Shown here in pieces: positions 1 through 12,727 of a DNA stretch of 64,000 nt (position 1 is the first letter of the stretch; every line of letters starts with the position of its first letter). Source of the stretch: Cinnamomum chago. Its lineage: Eukaryota; Streptophyta; Magnoliopsida; Laurales; Lauraceae. A program made the translations under genes and the position numbers. The stretch covers positions 94,247,501 to 94,311,500 of the forward strand of contig CP142452.1 of NCBI GenBank assembly GCA_038049695.1. Direction: 5' to 3'. The notes below the pieces were generated by a model that worked only from the letters and a program-made list of their open reading frames with translations, was not told the DNA's origin and made no database searches.

Positions 1-1640
1 AATCCTGGCCAGGGCCCACTTGATAATGAACAACCCGGGTTATTGGGAGTCCTGTAGGATTGATAACATTCGACGTGGTTGGATGATTGATGCAGTTATT
101 TGGTAAAAATCGTGCAAGATCTTAATCTGTCATTTATTGTCAATCTACGCAGTATGATGATTGATTGTACACTATAGAGGTGAATATAAAATAAGAATCG
201 GGCATGGCAATTAGTCGATCCACTTAAGGATTGAAATGCTATGAGTTCTTGGCAATAAAATGATAATGACAGATTGGTAGAAAAGTACGATGGGTGGCAC
301 AATGATTTAGAAATGGAAGGATTTAGTTACGTGGAGATTATCTCTCTGGGCGTAAATTCCTATCCATGTGAATCCTAAGGGCAATGGTTGGTTTGTGAGG
401 ATCTGTAATTGCACCTGGTGGATGTAATGGTTGCGTTCCTAAACAGCGAAAAGTATGAGAAGCTTTACGTGTAATCTGCGGATTTGGTGGTGTAAAGATT
501 ATGAGAATGAATGTGTACAAACTATCTTAACAGGGAATTCACGAGCCATACGTGAAATTAGTTTATTCCCGGCATATGAGATATGCATTTAGGTCAAAAC
601 AGTGGGAGTAGTTATAAATATTTATCATTGGATGACATATTGATTGTTGGTGGCGAATTTGAAGCAATCTCCAAGCAACAGTGTTGAAATCTTGATTCGA
701 GATGGAAAACATGAGTTAAAGCATGATGTACTGGGCATATGCAATAACAATATAAGCCGAATTTGGTACGGACTTTATCACATGAGTTCGAGTAGGATGT
801 TGTGTTAAAACAGTTGGATATAGAGATGTGCAAGCCAATCGACACTCCCATTTGCATGTGTATGAAAATTGTCCAACAATCGGGATCCCATTAGTGAGAA
901 TGACATGCTCTGACTGGAGATAGGCCTTACTCGAGGATAGTGGGAGGTGCATAATGTATGACATCCACATCCTGTATAAAATGTTGTAATTCCAGATTTA
1001 TGAGACTAGAAATGAATCGCCGTCGGTCTCATAATCAGATTCCAAAGTCATCTGGGTATGCTTGTTATGGCAAGTGAATAATAGGAATCTAGGTACATCA
1101 ACGACATTTGCTAAATTATTTTTTATGGCACGGTTGTTGTTTTGGAACTGGATGGTTGTATGGTTGCCTCTTAGGATGGTGATTTGGATGAGAGGGAGTC
1201 CATGTCTGAATTTATTTTAACCCATTGACAAAGGTCTTGATTTTCTGGTATAAAGAAAACTGATATGTAGCTCTGCTGAGAACTGAATCTGGGATACAAC
1301 CTGTGATACAGTAAACCAAGTGGCCATCAGGTTGGATCTCTTCATAGATATTTGGAGTTGATAAGAATTGATGAGTAGGTGCAAATGTTATGAGTCTGCT
1401 ATTACATCGATGAATGGAACCACAATTCCATAATCCCTCATGATATTAAATTGTGATATCTGTATACCTAAAATGTGGGACAGAAACTTAAGATTTCAAT
1501 CTCGAGAATCCCGCTGTTGGAATTGATGTGTATTCCTTCATTAAGGCTTTACTAGGCTGGAGATGTATGTAGGGACTAGAATATATGTTGATGTATGTTG
1601 GCACGTTTGATTTACATGGCATTCGTGCCAAGTAGGAGAT
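1..1640 (+). mobile_element. Decayed Ty1/copia pol, 3' (RT/RNase H) end
   Basis: Remnant of a copia-type LTR retrotransposon on the plus strand, entering from beyond the window edge. Many stops and frameshifts; no intact ORF. Conceptual translation around 815-860 gives a segment like KQLDIEMCKPIDTPICM, similar to the 'M-x-CKP-x-TP' stretch at the C-terminal side of copia reverse transcriptase. Near 1300-1330 a stretch reads like the copia RNase H 'CD-NQ-AI' motif. Around 1545-1625 weak similarity to the copia C-terminal tail follows, then a purine-rich tract (AAGTAGGAGA) directly before TGTTAGG, as expected for PPT plus 3' LTR. Domain calls are by eye; element identity is inferred. Confidence 0.55.
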
Positions 1641-2044
1641 TGTTAGGAAAATTATGTGGTCCGACTGCCATTGGGCACACGCCAGATCGAGTCCGGTTGT
1701 GTGCCGCGGATAAACTCCCAATAAGTCTTGATCTGGTTGAGTCAGATAAGGATCAAACTCTTGGTGGTAGAGTTTGGATCAAGTTCAGACTCCTAGTTGG
1801 CAGAATTCTCACGTTGATCAAGATGTGGGATTCCAAGAGGGGTAGAGTCCGGATAGAGTTGTAACTTCTAAGGATTGCTCTATATAAGGGAGATGGGAAC
1901 CCTTGCTTGATTATCCAATAAATCTGAGAGTATTCGCAGCGAGTTCGCAGGTCTACTTCACACTGGAACGCACAAGGTTCTTGGCGAGTTCGGTTCCAAC
2001 ACCCATCTGGGACCAGCAAGTTCTTTCAGATAATCTCACTACAC
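1641..2044 (+). repeat. Probable copia 3' LTR
   Basis: Begins TGTTAGG immediately after the purine tract that closes the copia remnant. It carries a TATA-like box (CTATATAAGG, about 1880) and an AATAAA-type signal (about 1918), as in the U3-R-U5 of plant copia LTRs. The 3' boundary is uncertain: it may end at the CA near 2027 or near 2044. An A-run follows at 2053-2070. No partner LTR is in the window and no target duplication was confirmed. Confidence 0.5.
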
Positions 2045-2398
2045 AAATGTGCAAAAAAAAAAAAAAAAAAGGTTAAAGGAGTGAAATTCCACAGTGATCC
2101 CTTCTATTAAAAATCACATTCATTTAATAAGCACCCTTTCAGTTTTATGAGGTAATTTTAAATTTTACTACTCCAATAAAAGGGATCACTGTGGGCTCTT
2201 GTGCATTGTGCATATTTGTTCCATTTGTCACATAAGACCTGTTAAAATTCATGGGGAGCTTCGGATGCGTGTTGCCACGAGAGCGCGTGAACAAGAGAAT
2301 GTTTTTTTCCCAGATAGGGTTGTGTAAGCCTAACTCTTTTTGAGATAACATTTGGGGACACGCATTCACTATAAGAGTTTTTAATTGGTGAGTCCTAA

Positions 2399-2714
2399 GA
2401 GCCTCTTTGGATGTATGGTGAATTGAAGTGAAATGAAGTGATGCATCAAATAAAGAGAGAATAAAATATAAGGTGTTATAATGATGTTTTATTTTTAGTT
2501 GTTTGGTATAGAATCTTTTTGACTTTTTGACTTTTTGTTTAGAAAAATGGAGTTTTTTTATCTTTTAGTGGAAAAAAGATGTTGCTTTTTTTTTACTTTT
2601 TTTTTTAAAAGATGGAGGGAATGTTGAAATTATGTACTTTCGATATGACACTTGTCAATTCTTATCTGGATTCACTTCACTTTATTTTAACTTAGTTAAG
2701 TGCCAAACACGTCC
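2399..2714. repeat. hAT-like miniature element (MITE)
   Basis: The left end reads GAGCCTCTTTGG followed by a GTGAATTGAAGTGAA stretch. The right end reads TTCACTTCACTTTA then CCAAACACGTCC, so the ends are inverted copies. The interior is AT-rich with T-runs and no coding potential. The terminal style (GGGCCTGTTTGG-like) matches several other elements in this window. Target duplication not resolved. Confidence 0.4.
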
Positions 2715-3231
2715 TAATGCTTCAACTAAGAACCAGGGCACACAGCACACAGCATGCAACATGGGTCCTGATCCACCTAAGATGCAAGATGAATTTAAAG
2801 ATTATTTTTATTTTAAAATGTCAGGTTCACTAGTTTTACTGTCAGATTTAAAGCAATTAAATGCGTGGTCAAAATCTTTGATACGGCACAAGTTTTGATG
2901 GCTCTTTTGTGTCTGTTAAGCCAACTGTTCTTATGAGCCCTGCTGCTTGGTCTGAATGGGGGGACCAGATTCTGTCCCCGTCCCCATGAGTACAGTTGGA
3001 TCTCTGTTCTTATTAGGTGTGTTTGGGGGCTTTACCATGCTACGGAGAAGAGACTTGGAACAGTGGACATGGCATGATAGAGGCCGTATCGGCCCCAATA
3101 TCCAACATTTACATTTTCAGTTTCTGTTATATGCTTCCACACCGCAATCTGTACAAGGAGAAGGAGAGAGAGAGATGGCGATTCATTTGGTTGCCGTGGC
3201 GAAAGTCCCTTTCCTGCATATCTTCAAGCTT
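2715..3231. other. Intergenic; 3' flank of small ORF
   Basis: No gene, RNA or repeat recognised up to about 2950. The 2950-3231 part would be the 3' untranslated or flanking region of the minus-strand ORF that stops at 3232. It includes a short CT/GA-rich patch near 3160-3175. An overlapping plus-strand reading frame (2956-3501) has no recognisable domain and looks like a shadow. Confidence 0.3.
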
Positions 3232-3477
3232 TCACCGCTGCTGTGGGCTTTCAATCTGTACTTCCCGGTAGTACGAAATCTGCCAAGGGTCTGCAGTACC
3301 ATCCTCACCTTCTCCACCCTTTTCGCCTTCCGCTTGAGACAGATCCTGACCGTCCATCAGGGGAGCCGTGACCGTGACAGCAGGTGGGAGAGAGCCTTGC
3401 GCCTTTTCCGCCAGGTATTTCGCCTGCCTGGTCCGACCCAGCAGGGACACGACATGGTACACGAGGCCAGCCTTCAT
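3232..3477 (-). CDS. Candidate small protein, 81 aa, unknown
   Basis: Minus-strand ORF starting at the ATG at 3477 in a favourable context (GAGAACATGAAGG) behind a purine-rich GA leader, ending TGA at 3232. GC content is clearly above the flanks and third positions look GC-biased, which argues for coding use. The protein begins MKAGLVYHVVSLLGRTRQ, has a Gly/Glu-rich middle (EGEKGGEGEDG) and ends with DPWQISYYREVQIESPQQR. No signal peptide or membrane segment. An upstream in-frame start at 3552 is possible, but the extension (TTGYQTSNTPKEGEKK) looks like translated leader. I do not recognise the family. It could be a short intact gene, an exon of a longer one, or a pseudogene fragment. Confidence 0.4.
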   Translation of the reverse strand: MKAGLVYHVVSLLGRTRQAKYLAEKAQGSLPPAVTVTAPLMDGQDLSQAEGEKGGEGEDGTADPWQISYYREVQIESPQQR

Positions 3478-3552
3478 GTTCTCCTCTCCATCTCTCTTTG
3501 ATTTTTTTTCCCCCTCTTTTGGGGTGTTACTTGTTTGGTAACCTGTAGTCAC

Positions 3553-4640
3553 AGCTAGCTCTCCCTTGTGATGATGGTTAGATAATTTACTATGGAAGCT
3601 TTCTCTTGTAATTTTTATGGACTAAAATATCATTAGTTGTGTGATATCTCTTACTAGTGGGGGACAGGTATGTGCATTTTTTTTTTCTTTTTGCATGTCA
3701 ATATTTTTTTTATACATATTATCATATATAACTTTTCTTCTTATTTACATGAAAATTTTTAATTATGAAAGTATCTCTCACTCTTCGACGGTGACCGATG
3801 GATACACATTAATGTTTTCTCTCGTACTATATTTTTGTGATTTCACAAATATTTTGCCTTACGTCATATTATACAAAAGTTCTTCCTGTTTGTGAGTTAA
3901 AGAATAATAAATCTATTTTACCTCTGACAATTTAGAATTTTATGGGATACCACATGACCAAGGGCATTTTACTTCATAACAACTATATGGTACCGGTAGA
4001 AAATTATCTATATCTATATCTGGCTAAAGATTAGCCTATGGTTTTGAACACAAGACAGTGGAGGGAACCTACTTAAAGTCACTCCACCAGCACCACTATT
4101 AGAAACCCACATTTTTAGATTTTTTATTAATTTATTCCCATGCTATCTCTGGAGGGATTCAGTGGTACACCAATGGGATAGAAATGTGGTTTTGGTTCCA
4201 AAAGCCCCAGTGATGGATTTATATCAATTGAGCCTCATGTTCTTTTGTATCTTGCTCATAGATTTATGTTAAAAGACTCATTCCTAAAGCTTGTTGGTTA
4301 GTGTGGAAATTTTTTTTTTATTTTTTATCTTCTATTTGGTTGGCGTACTAGCCAGAGTAATACTATCAACTTGGAGATTTAGGGATGGATCCTTAACATG
4401 TGTGGACTAGTATGAAGCTTTATTTTTAAAGTAAGGAATTTTAACTAAAAGTATCATCTCATGAAGTTTTAGGTAGAGATCTGACTATTTTTCTGATAGT
4501 GTTCTCATTATAATTTTAAATTCAATTTAGTTTGGGAGCTATTGCCAGAAAATTCCTGTGCTTTGGGGAAGAAAATGTTCCTTTCATTTTTCTGTCGAGA
4601 TATTAATTAATTTGTGGAAAGAGTACTTTGGCGGTGTATC
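3553..4640. other. Intergenic, AT-rich
   Basis: 5' flank of the small minus-strand ORF and AT-rich spacer with many T-runs. I see no coding exon, RNA gene or recognisable transposable element here. Confidence 0.3.
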
Positions 4641-4644
4641 CTCA

Positions 4645-4684
4645 ATTAACAAGGACACTCTCTTAAAGGCGAGTGGACCCGAGC
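4645..4684 (+). repeat. Left copy of 40-bp direct repeat
   Basis: Begins ATTAACAAGGACAC and contains TTAAAGGCGAGTG. A near copy begins at 5280. The two copies flank a miniature element at 4685-5279; see the finding on this locus. Confidence 0.7.
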
Positions 4685-5279
4685 AGAGGCGGATGCAGCT
4701 CTTTGTCACCGGCCCCAGTGACTTTTTGGGAAAAAAAAACATATGTATACTATAAGTTAGGCCCCCAATGACTTTTTAGGAAAAAAAAAACATATGTATA
4801 CTAAGTTAGGCCCCCAGTGACTTTTTGGGAAAAAAAAATATGTATACTAAGTTAGGCCAAAATCAATTAGGCCCCGAGTGACATTGAACCAGGCCCCCCA
4901 ATGAAAACTCGTAGAGAACAATTGTGATAAATAAATATGTCTTGTTTTATTGCTTGAAATTATTATATTATATTTGTTCCATATAAAAGGTTTGGGGTAA
5001 ATCTACACACTATTTGTCCTTGCTAGGCATGATTTGCAATGCAGTGGAAATCTACAAACTATCTGTCTTTAAATGCACATTTCTGTGTATTAGTTACTGA
5101 TAGTGTATGTAAAATGTCCACTATTTTTTTTTTTTGTATTGTTTTTTTCAAGCATGAAGAAAAAAAGAAGAAAAAATCATTTGCAATCATATAAATAACC
5201 CAAAATTTTTTTCCGGGGGCAACCCCCTACTACTTAATCGTGCCCCCAGTGACTTTGAATCCTGGATCCGATCCATCAC
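4685..5279. mobile_element. Miniature element, GGCGGATGCAG-type ends
   Basis: The left end reads GAGGCGGATGCAGC and the right end, on the other strand, reads GATGGATCGGATCCAGG. These resemble the 'GGGGCGGATCCAGG' termini seen in non-autonomous DNA elements of many angiosperms. Both ends share a GTCAC(T/C)GG(G)GGC motif further in. The interior holds a three-unit tandem repeat and AT-rich filler, with no transposase. Superfamily not assigned with certainty; hAT-like is a guess. Confidence 0.45.
4711..4855 (+). repeat. Tandem repeat, about 48 bp x 3
   Basis: Three consecutive units start at 4711, 4760 and 4809. Each reads GGCCCC(C)A(G/A)TGACTTTTT, then an A-run, then ATATGTATACTA and AAGTTA. 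Units differ by the A-run length and single substitutions, so the array is young. Confidence 0.8.
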
Positions 5280-5320
5280 ATTAACAAGGACACATCCCTT
5301 AAAGGCGAGTGTACCAAGCC
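5280..5320 (+). repeat. Right copy of 40-bp direct repeat
   Basis: Matches 4645-4684 with a few differences: ACACATCCCTTAAAGG here against ACACTCTCTTAAAGG on the left. Longer than any known DNA-transposon target duplication. Confidence 0.7.
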
Positions 5321-7673
5321 ATCATCCACGGGCAGTTCCCATCGTAGCCAACTACCCTGTGCTGGATTGATTTGTAGAGAAGGCTGATCTTTTTTCCCAA
5401 AATAATGGGGATTCGGGATATTTGGGTAAGTAAGGTGAAAGGTGATTTTAAGAGATAAAAAAAGAAAATGACTAGTATTCTAAAGCACAATTTTTGAAAA
5501 AACTACTTTTTTTAAAGTCAAAAAGTCATTCACTCATTTCATTTAATGACAAAAGGCCTCTTTTTTTTTATTAAAAAAAAAAGTAAAAAAAGTAGTTTAG
5601 ATTTAACTCAAACTCAACTCGATGGGCAAAGGAATTCACTCTTTTTTATAATAATAAAAAAAACTGAAATAAAAAGATGATAAATTAATAAAAAGACATA
5701 AAAGTAACTTAAATCCGCCCACAAGTAACGACAGATTCAAGCCATTTAGATGGTTTTAGAATAGACAGATGAAAGATAATAAACAAGGAGTCATTTTTAA
5801 GAAATGGACCAGCCCTGGGATCTATTTGAAAGCATGACAACTACAAGGGTTGTTTAGGTGTTTGAAAGATCTCCATGTGGCCAACTTGGTTGCAAAAATG
5901 GAACCATCCAAATCCAATTAAGAGAGGTAATGTTTTGGGAGTTAGATGTAAGTAGGATTTGAGTATCAAAATCTGTGTGATCAACAATTGGTGGGAGAGT
6001 CATTCCCCACTCAGATGGATCACTAGCTGGGTCCCACTAGGTTTTTAGACATGTAGTGCTCACATGAGGTCTTTCCATGCATAATATATTTTAAAATTTT
6101 CTGCTATTACAATAATTTAAGTGTGCATTGCTAATTGGCGGTTAGATTTTCACAAGAGGTGCTGGTTTTCATCCCATGTTCGAAACATAAAAGTCACACT
6201 GTAATACGACCTCCTTGCCAGATGAGACTGTTCGTTCAACTTGAGTCGGCACTCTATGTTACAACAAAGCGGATAATTGTGTTACTGATGGCACCCTGAA
6301 AAATGCCAATGAACGCTGTTGCACGCAGGAGTCATTGCCAAGCAATGTGCTTTCAGGGCCCGCCCGCCTATCATCATTTCAGTCTTTTCTTCAAACATGC
6401 CATGGTCTCTTAAATGACTTCCGGGCCTAATTTGAAGACATTTTTCTCTTTTCACCGTTCGATCTGACCACAGAAAAGGCAATAAATTGAAACCTGGGAC
6501 TCTAGTGTGTAAGGGCAGGAAATCCATTAGTCATCCACTCTAACCTCTTCCATTGCCATGTTCAGGAAAAGGACCCCACAGGAGATCCATTTAATCAGCG
6601 TTATGCAATCAATGCTTTGATCGAATCACGTGTTACTGATGGGTATAGACACTTGACCATTCAATCAATATTGCAAAATTAGAATATGGTGCCATCACAT
6701 GTTCCCCTGATAATAGATTACAATTAGAAACGACCCCACAATCTCCTTCCAAAAAGTAATAAATGTGGAGTCTTGACTCCAGGTCCAGGAGTTACAAACA
6801 AAAGCACATCGACCAGCATTACCTCTCCCTGCAGCAAAACGATTAGCTTATTATCCATCGAGATTCCAAATCCACTCAGTCCGCTTTCCAGCCAAAGTTG
6901 GAAATAGAAAAGAAAGTACAGGATAAAAAGATGCTTCTGGAAAACGCTATTGGGAACCGACAGGAGACGAGACGTACTGGCCCAGACAATACGACAAACA
7001 AGCCTTTCACCATCCTCCACCTAATGATGGATTACCCGACGCTAGCTAAATCACACCATCCACAAAAGTGAATGGGCAGCATGTAACATTGTAACTCCAA
7101 TTCGTACGTTGAAATCAACATGAGTCACCTGCAAGAGGAAGCATTTGCTTCGTTTTCTCTCTTTTAACTGAGTGACAGGTAGTCACTCGCAAGTAAATTC
7201 TACTGCATGACAAAACTTTTTCATTTTTAAGGTATAGAAGACATTTAAATGCTGTCTGGTGAAATCAAACGATTGGATGAGAAACATGAGAAAACCGAAT
7301 GGAAAGGGGTGTCCCATCTCACATGTGACATGCGCCCACATCTACTGTACCACTGACCCAACTTAGAAGAAGAAGAAATCAAGCAATGGAAACTATCACC
7401 AAGCACAGAGAATTTCTGAGATCTCCATGTACCCCGCACCATTCAGCCAACAAATCCATTACCTGGACTGATGGGAACGTCACTTACAAACATATAGCTA
7501 GAAGCCCAATGATCATTTCCCGACCCATGAATATAATATGCTTATTAAACAGAAAATGGCAAACAATTATGCAGGCAAGTCAAAACCAACACCATCGTAA
7601 TTAACAAGACAATCATACATGACTAGAGAATTTACACCAGCCACACAGTAAAACTCATACATGTTCCCCGTGA
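5321..7673. other. Intergenic; 3' flank of the 165-aa gene
   Basis: AT-rich spacer with no supported exon. The last few hundred bases before 7674 would hold the 3' UTR of the minus-strand 165-aa gene. Around 6130-6230 a TTGGCGGTTA motif followed by TGTTCGAAAC could be the A and B boxes of a decayed tRNA-SINE, but this is too weak to call. Short open frames here lack domains. Confidence 0.3.
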
Positions 7674-10600
7674 TCAGATTTGGCAACACCAATATGCCAA
7701 GTGCTCCTCTCTGCGTTGGTTACTAACAAGGCCTCCACACTGTAAACATATGAAGCTGCTCCCATCTGCATAGGCATCAAGAACAAGTTGCTTTCTGCCA
7801 GTTTGCGCAAGTATAGAGGATCCAACAGTTTCTGACACCATAGAAGGTCCCCCTGAGTCGAATGGCAATGTTTCAGATTTTTCTGGTTGCGCTTCAGCAA
7901 TCGCACATTCAGCAAAAAGTGAAGCCAGTTCTTCAGCAGCAGCATTTGCTCGCAATCTGTTCCTGTAAAGCTCGCGTGCACGATGCAGTGTCTGGAAAAC
8001 AGTAGTGTCACCACCACTAGTTCTTAAAGCCATTACCACCTGCATATGGCGGTCAACACGTGTTACCATTAGAAAGAAAATTACAATATTGAAAATAATT
8101 GAAGCATCTATCATACTTCGGGGCTGTTTGTCTAATTTGTATTGAATTCCTGGGAAATCATAATTAAGGTGTTATAACAAGGGATAAAAGGGTGAAGATT
8201 GAATGGGGAAGGGTGAAGTCATAGAGGATTAGAGGGAACCAGAAATTCCCTAGCAAATGTAGGTGACCCACGATTTCCTTTCACAGTGGATACTACGATG
8301 ATTCCTTGAACATATCCACCTTTAATCTTAACTTGTAGGCCCTTCGATAAAATAGATGATTCCTTGCACATATCCACCTTTAATCTTAACTTGTAGCCCC
8401 TTTAATATAATAGATGCACATTGCTCTAAAACTCATAGGAATTTGATACGCAGTAAGCAAATGGTCCTAAGGATAACTTCTCATAAGAATGACTGCTAAA
8501 ACTGTCACCCAGCACTCATGCATGTGTTGGTGTGGGAGTGGATGGTGGTGTTTTTCTCCTTCTTTTTTTTATTCTTTTTTCTTTTCTCTTTCGGGAAGGA
8601 GGGAGGGAGGGAGGGAGGGGGTTGGGGATGGGGGTTTGCCAGTATCATGTATTAACATAGATGGGAATTAGCTTGGAATGGAGAAACAAAATACATGTAA
8701 CTGACCCCAACATAATTGGGACAAGCTTTGATTATGATTATATATCAGTACTATCTCTAATGCCATCAATGAATTAACATGCCAATGAGCTTCAAAGGAA
8801 TTTCCCATACACCACCATGACAACCTCAGATCTAAGAATCAATGATCTGACTCTAATGGCATCCATCAATTAACATGACAATGAGCTTCAAAAACCGCCT
8901 CTTTTATGGAGAGTTTCAAATTTTCTCAAAAAGGAAAAACTGATAAAGGAATTGCGAAAGTAAATCCCAAGGAACTCCCTACATTGCTACATATGCTCAG
9001 ATTTAATGATTATTCAGATCATTCAGCTCTCGGAGAGATCAATTTCACATGTAGAGCGACACATGTAGAGCGACAGAGAAAGAATACGCTTAACTAATAA
9101 GGAAATTAAATCCAGCAGCAGTACAAGTTCACGTCTACAGTTCCACTCCTGCCATTTTATTTTTGCGTAAATGGAGTCATGGTGAGAGGGTCATTGCTTT
9201 GGTGCAATGGTAAAAGTCTTGGGTCATGCGTTATAATGCAGGTTCGAGACCAAGAGCAGCCACCAGCAGCCACCGTGTATAATTGTCAAAGGTTAGGTCT
9301 GTCTCCGGTCTGGACCCTCCTAGGACTGCTTTGGTGGGACCCACACTGGGTGATGACCTTTCTTATAGAGTCATGGTGAGATGAGGGCATATAAAATTCA
9401 GACCGACAAGACAAACAAATTTCAGAGGATGCCCTAGAAATTGGATCAAATTAGAAAACCTGAGGAGAAATTTTATCTGGGTACCATAAATGATTTTCGT
9501 AATAACACTGGAAGAAATGATGCAGAAATGCCCCCCACCTTTACTCTCAAGCTGGTTGGAAATCTGTAGTTCTCTGATATGGTGGGTTGACTAGGTACTC
9601 GCTGACTAGACTCAGACCAATCACACACTGTCTGACTGGGTCAGGTTGAATTTGGTTTGAACTTTGAACGAGTTTGGTCAAAACCAAATCAACCTTCCTA
9701 GTCGACTCATAACTCGTCTTTATTTGCACTTATTCGTCTCGGTCACCCAAATTGACTTATGATCATTTTAATTCATACCTTTTTTTTGGGTCAAATGGAG
9801 GAATAACATTAAATAAGAAACAACCCAACAGCACACACCACTACCACCAAGACCAACACAATACAACCCAAAACAACAAAATAGACAACAACCTCAAGTA
9901 GACAGCATGGACATCTATACGTGTTAATAATGAAAAATCATAGACAATCTTACACCAATAGAATGGAACTAGTCAAAAATGAGAACCGAACATTCAAATT
10001 AAAATTTCTATAGAACTTAAAGGATATATAATTGTGTGCTATTGTGTTTAAATGTCTCTATATTTTTGTTACTATAACTGCTTATTTTTTATAAATAAAT
10101 ATTCAAAAATGAATTTACTAGCTCATTTGGGCAACTTGCCAAGTTTGACTCATTGATGGGACGAGTCCAATCAACACACAGGGTCGGAAAACCAAAGCTG
10201 CCCACGTTCAAAGACACTCTTATCAAATCGAACGAATATGCAAAATTGCCAAAAAAATTGATACCTTTTGAGGTGATTGACCTTTCTCTTATAGCTTCTG
10301 AGTTTCCATGTAGGAATATACAACTGGGAAATCCCTGGATTCTAGAGGTCATCCTAACCTTAGAAAACATAGAAAGATTACGAAGTAATTACAAATGTCT
10401 ATGCCATCATATGTAGGTCCCAGTTCACACATTGATAACTCTTGGGCCCTTGGCAGTTGGCACGCACTACTTCACTGAACTTCTGCTGAATCATCAGGTT
10501 CCCAAGGATCCTTTGATCATGTCCATGCTTCCCTTGGAGCTAATGCGTTTCATTAAGTTCCCTTCCAATTAAAAAGAACCAAGTCCCACGCCCCCCCCCC

Positions 10601-12686
10601 CCCCCCCTCCCTTTTTTTTTTTTTTTTGTGTGTGTAGAAATTGAAGATCCTTTTGACTTTCCTATTGTCCATACTTCCAGAAGGCAGCATTGCTAATGAT
10701 CCAACCTCATTAGGTTCCTCATCATCGATTAATGTGCATAAAGTATTCAGCTGTCATTTGTGCTACCCCAAACCAACCTTTAGAGGTACTTATCCTCCTT
10801 TCCTTTCACTTTCCACTCAACAAAATAGCTCCTAACCCCTAAGGATCTCCAGATGACTGAACTGAAATTGCTTCCTTGTAATAACATTAACAATTTTGCC
10901 AACAAGCTTTCATTTAACAGGCACAAGCTTTCATTTAAGTCAGAATTAAAACCCCCTAATACATTTGTTCCACATGTGGTCCTTTTCTGAGATGCCCCAA
11001 TTCTCAACTTCAAACATTCTCCACAAATGTCTCTTCCAATCAAACAATGCAAGTAAGAACGTAGAATATTAGAAACTTTTAACAATTTTTTTATATGTAA
11101 TGAAGGTTTATATTAAGACCAAAAAAACTTACAAAGAGAGATTCACACCCTATCTCAAAGATAGGGGCACAACAATGGTATAAAAGAAATTTATCAAAAA
11201 GTTACAAGGTAAAAGCAACCAAATCCGAGATTCTTTCTACCGTTTATCTCACCAAAGCGTCCACCAAGCTATTAGCCGACTGCCCAACATGATGAAAAAC
11301 AAATATGGTTGAGGACAGAATAGACTTGATCATGAAAATAAAAGTGAAATCTCCAAGGGCCCTCAGAAGAAGAAGAAGATGCCCAAGAGATAGCATTGAG
11401 AGAAGACTGAAAGGGTGTTACAACAAAGAGACGAAGAGCTTCGAGGATGGCCACCACCTCTACCTCATTAGATTCCATAATCCCAACATTCTTAGAGAAC
11501 ATAAACAAAACAACCCCTTGGTCATTCCTAAGCACCCTCAATACCCGCTGGACCCAGCTTGCCCCTTTCAGCTCATCAACATTAAACTTCAAAAGATCTC
11601 CCGTCGGAGGAATCCACTGAATAAATGCTAAACTGGCTTAGCTAAACTATTGCCAAAGTAGATAAATACATTTGGCTTCGAATGACAACACTTTGTAATT
11701 ATTAAATGCTAAAACCATGTTCAATGCTGCCCAACATAATGCCTCCATTTGAAAGGAGCGACGTAAACAATCCCACAATTCTTGAGGATTTAATTTTCAA
11801 TATTTTACTGAACCCCTAGAAAGAATGATGTCAAGCAAGTATGCTAGATACTCTTATACACCACTAAATAGATTTAGATTAGGAGAGGGGAAAGAATGGA
11901 GGGCGAGCCCTTGAAAGAATGACGTCAAGTTAGTATATTAGACACTCTTATTCACCACTATTCTAACACTAACGAGATTTGGATTGGGAGAGAGGAGAGG
12001 AAAGAATGGAGAGGAGAAATTTCTGAACCACCTTGCTCCACAAGAACTCAAAAACAGACCCAAATGATTCTTTACAACAAACAAGTTATAGAACACAGGA
12101 AACAATGAAGCTAAAGCAGAACCCAACTAGATATCCTCCTAGAACCTAACCCTTTTACCTTTCCAACATGAGGGAGAGTAAGATTAAGGACGAGAGAATA
12201 GAGGGAGAATGGGATCGCCCACCTTGATGGGGTGACCTTACATAATTGATGATTGCCTCAATTACATCAATCTTTTTGGAGACAATAAAATCAACCTAAA
12301 ATCGTTTTGGATAAAATAAAATCTAAAATAGCTTCAAGTGGTATGCCAAAATGTTCCCATCAATTGTTACGGCGCTCTACAAGACTATCATAGCTCCCAA
12401 CACTCCCCCTCAAGTTAGTACATAGATGTCAAGCATGTTGCTTAATGTATTCTTAAGCCGAGTTAGGCCTCTAGCCTTAGTAAGAGGCAGCACACTGATC
12501 TTCAGAATGGAAGTACGAGGGCACAGTCGGTTTGAGTGCAATTTTTTTCACAAAAAAGTGGCAATCAGCCTCAATATGCTTCATTTGTTCAATGAAATAT
12601 GGGACAAGAAGCCTTGAGGATAGCTGGTTGGTTATCACAATGAGGTAGGACAGGTTCAGATTATATATATATATATATATATATAT

Positions 12687-12727
<41 letters not shown>

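Noticed and set aside
2956-3501. 181-codon plus-strand ORF
   Set aside because: Overlaps the more coding-like minus-strand ORF and has no signal or domain that supports it.
6130-6235. Second tRNA-SINE
   Set aside because: Box-like motifs present, but the spacing and body do not match any SINE plan and no target duplication is visible.
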